From Opitutaceae bacterium (GTDB taxonomy: Bacteria > Verrucomicrobiota > Verrucomicrobiae > Opitutales > Opitutaceae): a DNA stretch of 5,346 bases. Positions 1 to 5,256 of the stretch are shown here, piece after piece (within the stretch, counting starts at the first letter, position 1; each line of letters starts with the position of its first letter). The DNA is taken from NCBI GenBank assembly GCA_031266495.1, contig JAISAX010000152.1, positions 1 through 5,346 of the forward strand. The letters run 5' to 3'. Made by a program: the position numbers and the translations under genes. A model generated the notes under the pieces. It made no database searches and was not told where the DNA came from. It saw nothing but the letters and a program-made list of their open reading frames with translations.

Positions 1-59
1 ACACGAAAGAAAACATCGGATGATTCCGCCTTTTTCGTGTCATTTCGTGTGTTTCGTGG
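1..59. repeat. TTTCGTG short interspersed repeats
   Basis: Three copies of TTTCGTGT/G stand at 33-40, 43-50 and 52-59, with 9-10 bp spacing. The reverse complement ACACGAAA is at 1-8, so the left copy can pair with the right ones. I recall similar TTCGTGT clusters as common intergenic repeats in environmental bacterial genomes, but that is memory and not a search. The element may continue to the left of the window. No coding function is seen. Confidence 0.55.
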
Positions 60-471
60 GCACCTGAACAGGTTATCCGGGCACGATTCCTTATTTCCTT
101 ACGGTTCCTGGATGCCGGGAGAAACGCGCAAAAACCCGTGGAAGCGACCGGCAATCCCGGGCGCTGAAAGACAGCCTGATCATGTCCCGGCCCGGCGGAG
201 CGGCGGAGTCCCCGCCGGCCGGACGCGCGCCAGCGCGCCTTCCTTGTCCTGCGGGGCTGCCGCTCCATCCCCCGGAGCTTGCGCAATCAATTGCGCAACG
301 AGTCGCTTGATACCTTGCCTCCGCCGGACTTTTTTCCTTTTCACGATGAACCCTGTATTTCCTGCCCAAAACCAAGCGACCGTTCGCGTTGGCGTTCGCG
401 CTTGTCGCGAGGAATCCTCCTCTGCCAGCGAGACTCGGCAAGATTTCACCCTGAAGGAATTCCTGCCGCGC
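60..471. other. Non-coding upstream region
   Basis: I see no credible gene in these 412 bases. Frame 1 stays open from 37 into the pseudopilin, but its translation (Arg-, Pro- and Ser-rich, no domain) looks like read-through of GC-rich DNA. Frames on the minus strand are also open by composition. An ATG at 346 is in frame with the pseudopilin and would add 47 residues to its leader. GC-rich self-complementary stretches occur around 190-240, and a clear dyad at 279-298 is listed separately. This region probably carries the promoter of the downstream genes, but I could not identify convincing -35/-10 boxes. Confidence 0.5.
279..298. promoter_or_regulatory. 20-bp dyad, candidate LacI-type operator
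   Basis: TTGCGCAAT, CA, ATTGCGCAA is a perfect 9-bp inverted repeat with a 2-bp centre. Each half also contains the self-complementary octamer TTGCGCAA, so two small palindromes lie 12 bp apart. Octamers with a central CpG or GpC and T/A-rich flanks are typical of LacI-family sites, and this family often controls polysaccharide-use genes in Verrucomicrobiota. The assignment to LacI is inference. The site lies about 190 bp before the presumed pseudopilin start and could regulate the cluster that follows. Confidence 0.4.
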
Positions 472-487
472 CCTGAGCTAGCTCAGG
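472..487. repeat. 16-bp perfect palindrome
   Basis: CCTGAGCT followed directly by AGCTCAGG is a perfect palindrome with no spacer. Its last base is the first base of the GTG chosen as the pseudopilin start. It abuts a second, longer palindrome at 488-514. The adjacency suggests one composite element, either a double operator or a small mobile palindromic repeat. Confidence 0.75.
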
Positions 488-1194
488 TGACAGGACGACA
501 ATGTCGTCCTGTCAAAGTCCATTCCCCGGCGTTCACCCTGATCGAATTGCTGGCGGTGATTGTGATCATCGGGATCCTTGCCGCGATTCTGGTGCCCGTG
601 GTGTCGAAGGTCCGCCAGTCGGCGGCCAATGCCCAATGCGTGTCGGCGCTGAGACAGTATGGCCTGGCCATACAGATGTACGTGAACGATCGCCGCGACA
701 GCAAACTGCCAGGACCACTGTTCGGGCACATCCTGCCCCAGACACGTACCAGCAATGGCGAACCCGCCAACAACCACCTGTTCAGTTTCATCGCCCCGTA
801 CCTCTCTCTCAAGACAACCTACACTGACCGGTATTTGCCGGACGAGTACATCTGCCTTGGCTGGCGGCGCAACGTGCCCATCGTTGACTGGAAAACAAAG
901 GCCGGGCCACCCGTTTACCTGCTCGGAGGGGGAGTAAAAACCGTTCGTTACAGCAACAAGAACCCGTGGGGCAATGCCAACGACGAGAACAGCAATCCAC
1001 TTTCCTGGGCCGAGGTCGTTTCGGAAAACCCGGCTTCCCGGACGTGCGCCATAAAGGATGTGGATGAAATGAACACCCATTCCTTCCCCGGCAAGCTCCC
1101 CAAAGACGCCGTCCACGGCAACCACCGCAACCAGCTCTACTTCGACTGGCACGTCGGCTCTATCAGCAAGGCCGAGTCCGACAAAACCCCCTGA
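487..1194 (+). CDS. Pseudopilin-like prepilin protein, H-X9-D type
   Basis: This encodes about 235 residues, exported and processed by a prepilin peptidase and then held in or assembled at the inner membrane by a type II secretion or type IV pilus-like machine. The processing site is Ala15-Phe16 (SPA/FTLIELL), with the conserved Glu at mature position 5, followed by a hydrophobic helix to about residue 41. Near the C-terminus HGNHRNQLYFDWHV gives His-X9-Asp, as in the H-X9-DG domains common in Verrucomicrobiota and Planctomycetota pseudopilins, but with Trp instead of Gly. The substrate is unknown. GTG at 487 gives a sensible 15-residue leader and is the nearest in-frame start, but there is no ribosome-binding site and palindromes cover it. 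ATG at 346 would give a leader of about 62 residues. A PEP-CTERM gene follows after 64 bp. The class is well supported and the start is not. Confidence 0.85.
   Translation: MTGRQCRPVKVHSPAFTLIELLAVIVIIGILAAILVPVVSKVRQSAANAQCVSALRQYGLAIQMYVNDRRDSKLPGPLFGHILPQTRTSNGEPANNHLFSFIAPYLSLKTTYTDRYLPDEYICLGWRRNVPIVDWKTKAGPPVYLLGGGVKTVRYSNKNPWGNANDENSNPLSWAEVVSENPASRTCAIKDVDEMNTHSFPGKLPKDAVHGNHRNQLYFDWHVGSISKAESDKTP
488..514. repeat. 27-bp perfect palindrome at gene start
   Basis: Arms TGACAGGACGACA and TGTCGTCCTGTCA flank a single central A at 501, giving 13 perfectly paired positions. As RNA or single-stranded DNA it could form a cruciform or hairpin, although the 1-nt centre would force several pairs open at the tip. 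As duplex DNA it is a strong symmetric protein-binding site. It lies inside codons 1-10 of the pseudopilin as called. It could therefore be a start-site operator, or an inserted repeat that replaced the original leader sequence. Confidence 0.8.
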
Positions 1195-1258
1195 CGCCTT
1201 CCGTCTTCCCTCCCCCCCCTTCCACTCGCAACCCGCATAAAACCACATCAAACCCGTC

Positions 1259-2236
1259 ATGAAAACACACCGCATCCTGATTCTGCTCACCGGCCTCCTG
1301 ACCTGCGCCGCATCCGTTTGGGCAATACCACCCGAAATCGACCTGTTATCCAACTCGTGGTACAGAACCTCCGCCTTGGGCGCCAGGTTCAGCAAGAGCA
1401 CCACCGCGATTACATACCGCCCCAATAACGAAAGCTCGGAGGCGCTCAGCTACTTCGCCACCCAAAGTTCGCCGGTCACGCTCGCTGTCGGGGAAATGCT
1501 CACGCTCTCCTTCGACTACAAGCTAGATATAGTCCCCACCAGCCGGGGCAACGCGTTGCGCATTGGCGTGTTCAGTTCCGGAGATGAAACCCGCGCAAGT
1601 GCGGATTTCACCAGTGCAGGCGCCAACAATTACACGGGGTATTTTATCACGACCAATCCGGGGGCCACCGGTAGTACCGGGACGGCCCTTCGCGCAAGAA
1701 CAGACGCCAACACCGGCTCGACCTATCTTATTGGCGGAGCCAGCGGCAGTCCTCCCGGAGATGCACTGAACACCAGCGCTTCCTTCAAAGTCACGGCAAA
1801 CACTACCTACAGCGGCTTTTTGACGATTGCCCGCATCGACGAAGACGCGGTCAAAATCACCTGGTCATCTGGAGGCGCTTCGGGCACCTGGACGGATCCG
1901 GTTTTCAACTACACCTCCTTTGATACGATTGGCCTGAGTTTTGGCAGAATATCCACCGGGACCGACGTCACGCTGACGATGAGCAACCTGAAGCTGAAGA
2001 TCGCCACGATACCGGTCCCCGAGCCTGCAACCGTTGCTCTTCTCGGCGGACTGGGATGTTTGCTCGCCGTCGTTTTCAAGCGCCACTCCAATCGCCAGAC
2101 ACCTTCTCTCCCGGACACATCTTCTCATCATTGTCCCGATGAAATCACCCGCCTCCCGCCTTCTGTCATTTCTCCTCCCGGTGGCCCTGCCAGTCGGCCT
2201 CGCCTTCGCTACCGGTTCACCTTCGGTGACGTTTGA
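1259..2236 (+). CDS. Secreted PEP-CTERM surface protein
   Basis: This encodes 325 residues. Residues 1-22 are a Sec signal peptide (MKTHR, hydrophobic core, cleavage after SVWA). The body is Thr/Ser/Gly/Asn-rich with alternating beta strands and resembles a concanavalin/LamG-like beta sandwich, but I cannot name a family. VPEP at residues 253-256, a hydrophobic segment at about 258-273 and the basic FKRH form a PEP-CTERM signal, which exosortase-type enzymes recognise for envelope or exopolysaccharide-linked sorting. Such proteins normally end right after the basic patch (about residue 280). This one runs on for about 45 polar, Pro-rich residues and overlaps the next gene by 98 bp, so the native stop was probably lost or a frameshift occurred near the end. 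There is no Shine-Dalgarno before ATG 1259. A role as a surface or matrix protein is inferred. Confidence 0.8.
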   Translation: MKTHRILILLTGLLTCAASVWAIPPEIDLLSNSWYRTSALGARFSKSTTAITYRPNNESSEALSYFATQSSPVTLAVGEMLTLSFDYKLDIVPTSRGNALRIGVFSSGDETRASADFTSAGANNYTGYFITTNPGATGSTGTALRARTDANTGSTYLIGGASGSPPGDALNTSASFKVTANTTYSGFLTIARIDEDAVKITWSSGGASGTWTDPVFNYTSFDTIGLSFGRISTGTDVTLTMSNLKLKIATIPVPEPATVALLGGLGCLLAVVFKRHSNRQTPSLPDTSSHHCPDEITRLPPSVISPPGGPASRPRLRYRFTFGDV

Positions 2237-3079
2237 TGCATCGACGCACCGGCTCGTCTATCGGGCCGACGAACGAGGCAATGCGATCCCCGACTTTTCC
2301 CGCGCCGGTTATCACGGCGGCGGCGTGGCGCTGCCGACCGTGGCGGTCGTCCGGACACTCGCACCGGTTGTAGTGGAAAACGGAAGCACGCCGCCCGATG
2401 ACGGCAAGCGCATCCAGGCCGCGCTCGATGCTGTCGCGGCGCTGCCGGCCAACGCCGACGGGCATCGCGGCGCGCTCCTGCTCCGGCGCGGTGTTTACCG
2501 CGTGGCGGATTCGCTGCATGTGCCGGGTGGCGTTGTCCTGCGCGGCGAGGGATCGGGCGAGAACGATGGCGCCATCATCATTGCCACGGGCAAAAAACGC
2601 CGCGGGTTTGTCACGGTGGGCGACCTCGGCCTCGGCAAACCCGCCAGCGTGGTCGGCACGACGCCCGCGCACATCGGCTCGCCACGAGCTACCGGACGCG
2701 CGGCCCCAACGTGTTTCTCGATTGCGCCGCGGAGATTTCGCATACGGATTCCGGTCCGCACGAGCGGTTCGCCATCGGGACGCTTTACGACAACATCCGC
2801 GAGTCGAAGGATCTGATCGTGCAGGATCGCGGGGACTACGGCACCGGTCACGGCTGGGCCGGCGCGCAGCAGGTGTTCTGGAACTGTGAAGTGGCGGGAA
2901 CCCTCGTCGTCCAAAAGCCGCCCACGGCGCAAAACTACGCCATCGGGAGCATCGGCAAGTATTCGGATGGTCGATACCCGGACAGGCCCCGCGGCGTGAT
3001 CGAATCGCCCGACAAGCATGTGCAGCCCGCCAGCCTCTACCGCGCCCAATTGGCCGAGCGGCAATCCGCAAACCCATGA
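2139..3079 (+). pseudogene. Broken pectate-lyase-like beta-helix protein gene
   Basis: The 5' part (ATG 2139, frame open to 2816) encodes a signal peptide (MKSPASRLLSFLLPVALPVGLAFA) and then a typical beta-helix entry: DDGKRIQAALDA at residues 87-98, RRGVYRVADSLHV at 116-128, GGVVLRGEGSG at 130-140 and AIIIATGKKRR at 145-155. After about residue 180 (near 2680) the sequence turns to Arg/Pro-rich nonsense. The 3' part continues in another frame from about 2684 to the TGA at 3077-3079, with SYRTRGPNVFLDC, RFAIGTLYDN, QDRGDYGTGHGWAGAQQVFWNC and a C-terminal HVQPASLYRAQLAER. These ends match what I know of a beta-helix family usually around 550 residues. About 310 codons remain, so the middle coils, where substrate binding would lie, appear deleted and the frame is shifted. 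An enzymatic product is unlikely. Confidence 0.8.
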
Positions 3080-3301
3080 ACACGCCATCAGGCCCCGTCG
3101 CCGTTTCCCGGCCATGACGCGGAACGCGATTTACCGGTGATCCGGAGACCGCCTGTCGCCCGGGAGAAGACAACGTGTTCCCTGTCTTCAGACGATGGAT
3201 GTTTCTGAAAATGGTGGGGAAAGGAAAAAACGCTGAAGATATCGGTCCCATTGCTGTAAACCTGCCAATACTACCGGCCTTTTGTACTTTGACGTTGTTC
3301 C
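3080..3301. other. Intergenic, no gene seen
   Basis: This is the left part of the 779-bp gap between the broken beta-helix gene and the FGE-like gene. The only structure I see is a 7-bp inverted repeat, GAAGACA at 3166-3172 and TGTCTTC at 3183-3189, with a 10-nt loop and no following T tract. It is too weak to call a terminator with confidence. Base composition is more AT-rich around 3200-3300 than in the neighbouring array. Confidence 0.4.
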
Positions 3302-3375
3302 GGTTGATGGCATCGGCAGGAGTCGGTATCCCGCGCCACCGCCACCGGTGAGGCGCTTCCACCGATGCCACAACC
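3302..3375. other. 74-nt nested stem-loop, candidate structured RNA
   Basis: The outer arms GGTTGATGGCATCGG (3302-3316) and CCGATGCCACAACC (3362-3375) pair over 14 bp with a single bulged A at 3307. Inside, GCGCC (3333-3337) pairs with GGCGC (3352-3356), and within that ACCG (3338-3341) pairs with CGGT (3346-3349) around a CCAC loop. This concentric pairing is unlikely in random intergenic sequence, though GC richness raises the chance. It ends 32 bp before the first unit of the tandem array. Orientation is unknown. It could be a structured RNA, a cruciform recognition site, or the terminal inverted repeats of a tiny element. Confidence 0.55.
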
Positions 3376-3407
3376 CGACCAGACCCTTTGTTTGCCAGAC
3401 CCGGCCC

Positions 3408-3715
3408 GCCCGCTCCCGGCCCCCGGATCGCCCGCTCCCGGCCCCCGCCACGCGCATGGCAACCACCGCCACGCGAAAGGCGACGCCCGCCATGCCCGTG
3501 GCGACGACCGCCATGCCACCATCCCCGGCGCTGCCATGCGCATGGCGGTGCCAGCCACCCGCGTGGCCCCGCCAGCCACCCGCGTGGCGGCGATTGCCAC
3601 CCGCAAGGCGGCCCCTGTCATGCCACTCCCCGGCCCCTGCCATCCGCACGGCGACGGCTGCCATCCGCATGGCGACAGCCGCCATCCGCATGGCCCCCGC
3701 CGCCATTCGCCCTTT
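3408..3715. repeat. Tandem array of 14-bp dyads with 7-bp linkers
   Basis: Ten 14-mers of consensus GCCAYSCGCRTGGC start at 3447, 3468, 3489, 3533, 3554, 3575, 3596, 3639, 3660 and 3681, with a decayed copy at 3702. Linkers are usually 7 bp and differ (AACCACC, GACGCCC, GACGACC, GGTGCCA, CCCGCCA, GGCGATT, GACGGCT, GACAGCC, CCCCGCC), so the period is 21 bp. Each core is a dyad with a 5-bp stem and a 4-nt centre. Position 5 and its partner change together (T-A in 3533, 3660 and 3681; C-G in 3554 and 3575), which supports selection on pairing or on symmetric binding. A second unit type, 22-23 bp and rich in CTCCCCGGCCCC, occurs at 3408, 3430, 3510 and 3617. A 21-bp period leaves several frames open on both strands, so the long ORFs here are artefacts. 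No named repeat class is recognised. Confidence 0.85.
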
Positions 3716-3858
3716 TTTCACCTCCTCCCTCATGCCCGCACTCTCCCAACCAATCCTGTAACAACAACAAACAAGATTTCTTCTGTCAAGTTGCCCAAAC
3801 CCGCCCGCTTCTGGCCCGCGCACCATCAGTCAGTCAGCCAATCAACCAGTCAGAAAAA
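3716..3858. other. Leader between array and FGE-like gene
   Basis: After the array comes a short T run (3713-3718), then an A/C-rich stretch with CAACAACAAACAA at about 3763-3775 and CAGTCAG motifs at about 3829-3853. Composition changes sharply from the GC-rich array. This is the likely promoter and 5' untranslated region of the gene at 3859, but no convincing promoter boxes or ribosome-binding site could be picked out. Confidence 0.4.
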
Positions 3859-4920
3859 ATGCACCAGAAAATGAATACACACAACACCACACAAAAATCC
3901 GCGCTGCTGCTGGCGACGCTGCTGATAACGGCGGGAGCCGCGACGGCCACCGGGCAGACGACCCCCGGATCAAGCATTCCGGATAGTCTGGGGATTGGCA
4001 TGCAGATGGTCCTGGTAGGCGACGCCGGCAACACGCCGGACCCCGCCACCGGCAACCGCTACGGAGCGGTAAGCTACGAGTACTACATCGGCAAATACGA
4101 GGTAACAAATGCGCAGTACGCTGCCTTTCTGAACGCCGTGGCATCGCGGAGCGATCCATATGCGCTGTACAATACGTCCATGGCGAACACCACCGTGGGA
4201 GGGATAACGCGCACAGGAACCGAAGAGGAAGGCTATACGTACCTGGTGAAAGAAGGCTACGCGGCAAAGCCAGTGAACTGCGTGTCGTTTTATGACGCGG
4301 CGCGGTTCTGCAACTGGCTGACGAACGGGCAAGGCAGCGGGGGGACGGAGAGCGGACTGTATGTATTTGATGGAGTGAACAACCTGGTGAGCACGCCCGA
4401 TCATGCGGCGAGCACCGGGTGGGTGATACCGGACGAGGACGAGTGGTACAAGGCGGCGTACTACGATCCGGACAAGGGAGGGGCAGGGATCGGAGGTTAC
4501 TGGGCGTATCCGACGCAGAGCGACAGCATCAGCAAGAACGATGCGAATTACGACAACTACGGAGGCAACGCCGCTGACTACCTGAAGGATGCAGGCAGCT
4601 ACATCGAAGCGAGTTCGTATTTTGGCACGTATGACCAGGCGGGGAATGTGTGGGAGAGGATGGAAAACATGTATGATGCTGATAACCGTGTATTGCGGGG
4701 CGGCTCGTACTACAGCGGTGACGGCAACCGCTCCGGGGATGATGGTCGCAACGGTCTCGACCCGGCGGCTGAGGGAGGCGGCATCGGCTTCCGTGTTGCC
4801 TTCCTGACGTCCGTGCCCGAACCGGGCACGGTGGCCGGAGCGCCGGGACTGGCTGCGCTGGTTTTTGGCATCTGGTTACGCCATATCCGCCACCACCCCG
4901 GCCGCGCCCGGCGGGGCTGA
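3859..4920 (+). CDS. FGE/SUMF1-fold PEP-CTERM surface protein
   Basis: This encodes 353 residues from ATG 3859 (349 from ATG 3871). The frame is open back to 3388, but that part is repeat-array sequence. Residues 1-30 are a signal peptide (KSALLLATLLITAGAATA). Residues 70-315 form an FGE-sulfatase-type domain: YYIGKYEVTNAQYAAFLNAV, PVNCVSFYDAARFCNWL, WVIPDEDEWYKAAYYDP, FGTYDQAGNVWE, RVLRGGSYY and GIGFRVA. VPEPG at 319-323, a hydrophobic segment to about 340 and RHIRHHPGRARR form the PEP-CTERM signal. The cysteine pair of true FGE, which oxidises a sulfatase cysteine to formylglycine, is absent: the region reads RSGDDGRNGLD. The protein is therefore probably a binding or structural surface protein. 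Its neighbours give no substrate. The A-rich bases before ATG do not form a Shine-Dalgarno. Confidence 0.88.
   Translation: MHQKMNTHNTTQKSALLLATLLITAGAATATGQTTPGSSIPDSLGIGMQMVLVGDAGNTPDPATGNRYGAVSYEYYIGKYEVTNAQYAAFLNAVASRSDPYALYNTSMANTTVGGITRTGTEEEGYTYLVKEGYAAKPVNCVSFYDAARFCNWLTNGQGSGGTESGLYVFDGVNNLVSTPDHAASTGWVIPDEDEWYKAAYYDPDKGGAGIGGYWAYPTQSDSISKNDANYDNYGGNAADYLKDAGSYIEASSYFGTYDQAGNVWERMENMYDADNRVLRGGSYYSGDGNRSGDDGRNGLDPAAEGGGIGFRVAFLTSVPEPGTVAGAPGLAALVFGIWLRHIRHHPGRARRG
4811..4831. other. Strong hairpin inside the PEP-CTERM codons
   Basis: CCGTGCCCG, AAC, CGGGCACGG is a perfect 9-bp stem with a 3-nt loop, within codons for SVPEPGTV. It begins 10 bp after the last codon of the FGE-like domain (GIGFRVA). 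It may be a by-product of GC-rich codons for VPEPGT. A hairpin at this place is also a known feature 3' of variable regions in diversity-generating retroelements, which is discussed as a finding. Confidence 0.6.
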
Positions 4921-4925
4921 ATCGT

Positions 4926-4940
4926 CCCCCCCCCCCCCCC
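4926..4940. repeat. 15-C homopolymer after stop codon
   Basis: A run of fifteen C begins 5 bp after the stop codon of the FGE-like gene. Such runs are prone to slippage in replication and to sequencing error, so its length should be treated as uncertain. It does not affect a reading frame, because it lies after the stop. Confidence 0.9.
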
Positions 4941-4982
4941 GAACCGGGCTGACGCTTTACTGTCGATCCGATCCGATCCGTC

Positions 4983-5036
4983 CCACAGGCACTTTTCCGG
5001 CTGGAAAATTCCGCCAGGAAAAGTCGAGGCCTGTGG
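4983..5036. repeat. 54-nt imperfect palindrome with bulges
   Basis: CCACAGGC (4983-4990) pairs with GCCTGTGG (5029-5036). ACTTTTCC (4991-4998) pairs with GGAAAAGT (5017-5024), leaving CGAG bulged on the right. GGC (4999-5001) pairs with GCC (5013-5015), and GGA with TCC at the tip. This gives about 22 bp in one long hairpin. There is no T tract after it, so it is more like a REP-type palindrome, a stabilising 3' RNA end or a structured RNA than an intrinsic terminator. Confidence 0.65.
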
Positions 5037-5080
5037 CAACGGTCTCTCTGCGTAATTTCTGTTACCGGTTGTTTTCTTGT

Positions 5081-5114
5081 GATGCCTGACCGGGCGCAAT
5101 CCCGGTCAGGCATC
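5081..5114 (+). terminator. 14-bp perfect hairpin, possible terminator
   Basis: GATGCCTGACCGGG, CGCAAT, CCCGGTCAGGCATC is a perfect 14-bp stem with a 6-nt loop, 160 bp after the stop of the FGE-like gene. Stem strength and position between converging genes fit a terminator, but neither strand has a T run directly after it. It may instead be a repetitive extragenic palindrome or a barrier to exonucleases. The structure is certain and the terminator role is tentative. Confidence 0.5.
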
Positions 5115-5120
5115 CCGATC

Positions 5121-5170
5121 CCGGATCGGTCCGGATCGGTCCGGATCGGCCCGGATTGACCCGGATCGAC
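5121..5170. repeat. Five-copy 10-bp tandem repeat
   Basis: The units are CCGGATCGGT twice, then CCGGATCGGC, CCGGATTGAC and CCGGATCGAC, directly abutting, with divergence growing to the right. All but one contain GATC. The bases just before make a 15-bp palindrome with the first unit (CCGATCC, C, GGATCGG at 5115-5129). A related GATCC triplet repeat lies at 4965-4979. The function is unknown. The period is close to one helical turn. Confidence 0.85.
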
Positions 5171-5256
5171 CTCAAAAACCTTCGATCCGCGTAACGTCGG
5201 TCAGTTATTTTTTTGTGCGCCCTTGCCAAGGTAAAAAATCAGGGGGGGGGAGGGGG
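5171..5256. other. Spacer between convergent genes, homopolymer-rich
   Basis: This holds a T7 run (5208-5214), the small palindrome CCTTGCCAAGG (5221-5231), an A6 run (5233-5238), nine G (5242-5250) and five G (5252-5256) directly after the minus-strand stop. The T and A runs are on the wrong sides of the palindrome for a terminator on either strand. Confidence 0.5.

Noticed and set aside
307..335. Promoter with TTGATA as -35
   Set aside because: No -10-like hexamer occurs at a suitable distance; the following bases are a T/C run.
478..1425. 315-codon minus-strand frame
   Set aside because: It is the shadow of the pseudopilin gene and has no domain, signal or start context.
3166..3189. Terminator after the beta-helix pseudogene
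   Set aside because: The stem is only 7 bp with a 10-nt loop and has no T tract.
2217..3371. 384-codon minus-strand frame
   Set aside because: It is an Arg-rich shadow of the beta-helix pseudogene in GC-rich DNA.
3302..3375. Integron attC site
   Set aside because: It has the imperfect palindrome and a bulged base, but the ends start with GGTTG and finish with CAACC, the reverse of the attC RYYYAAC...GTTRRRY layout, and no integrase is seen.
3447..3694. CRISPR array
   Set aside because: Repeats of 14 bp and linkers of 7 bp are far too short, linkers are not unique spacer-like sequences, and no cas gene is present.
3188..3826. Minus-strand 212-codon frame with MRMAAVA-type heptad repeats across the array
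   Set aside because: A 21-bp repeat without stops keeps at least five frames open here. The heptads come from the DNA period, the phase shifts at 3510-3533 and 3617-3639 scramble them, and the flanking residues show no domain.
3388..3858. N-terminal extension of the FGE-like protein through the array
   Set aside because: The extension is Pro/Arg/His-rich repeat translation, and a good signal peptide begins at 3859-3871.
5208..5238. Bidirectional terminator around CCTTGCCAAGG
   Set aside because: The T run precedes and the A run follows the stem on the plus strand, so neither strand has a stem followed by T.
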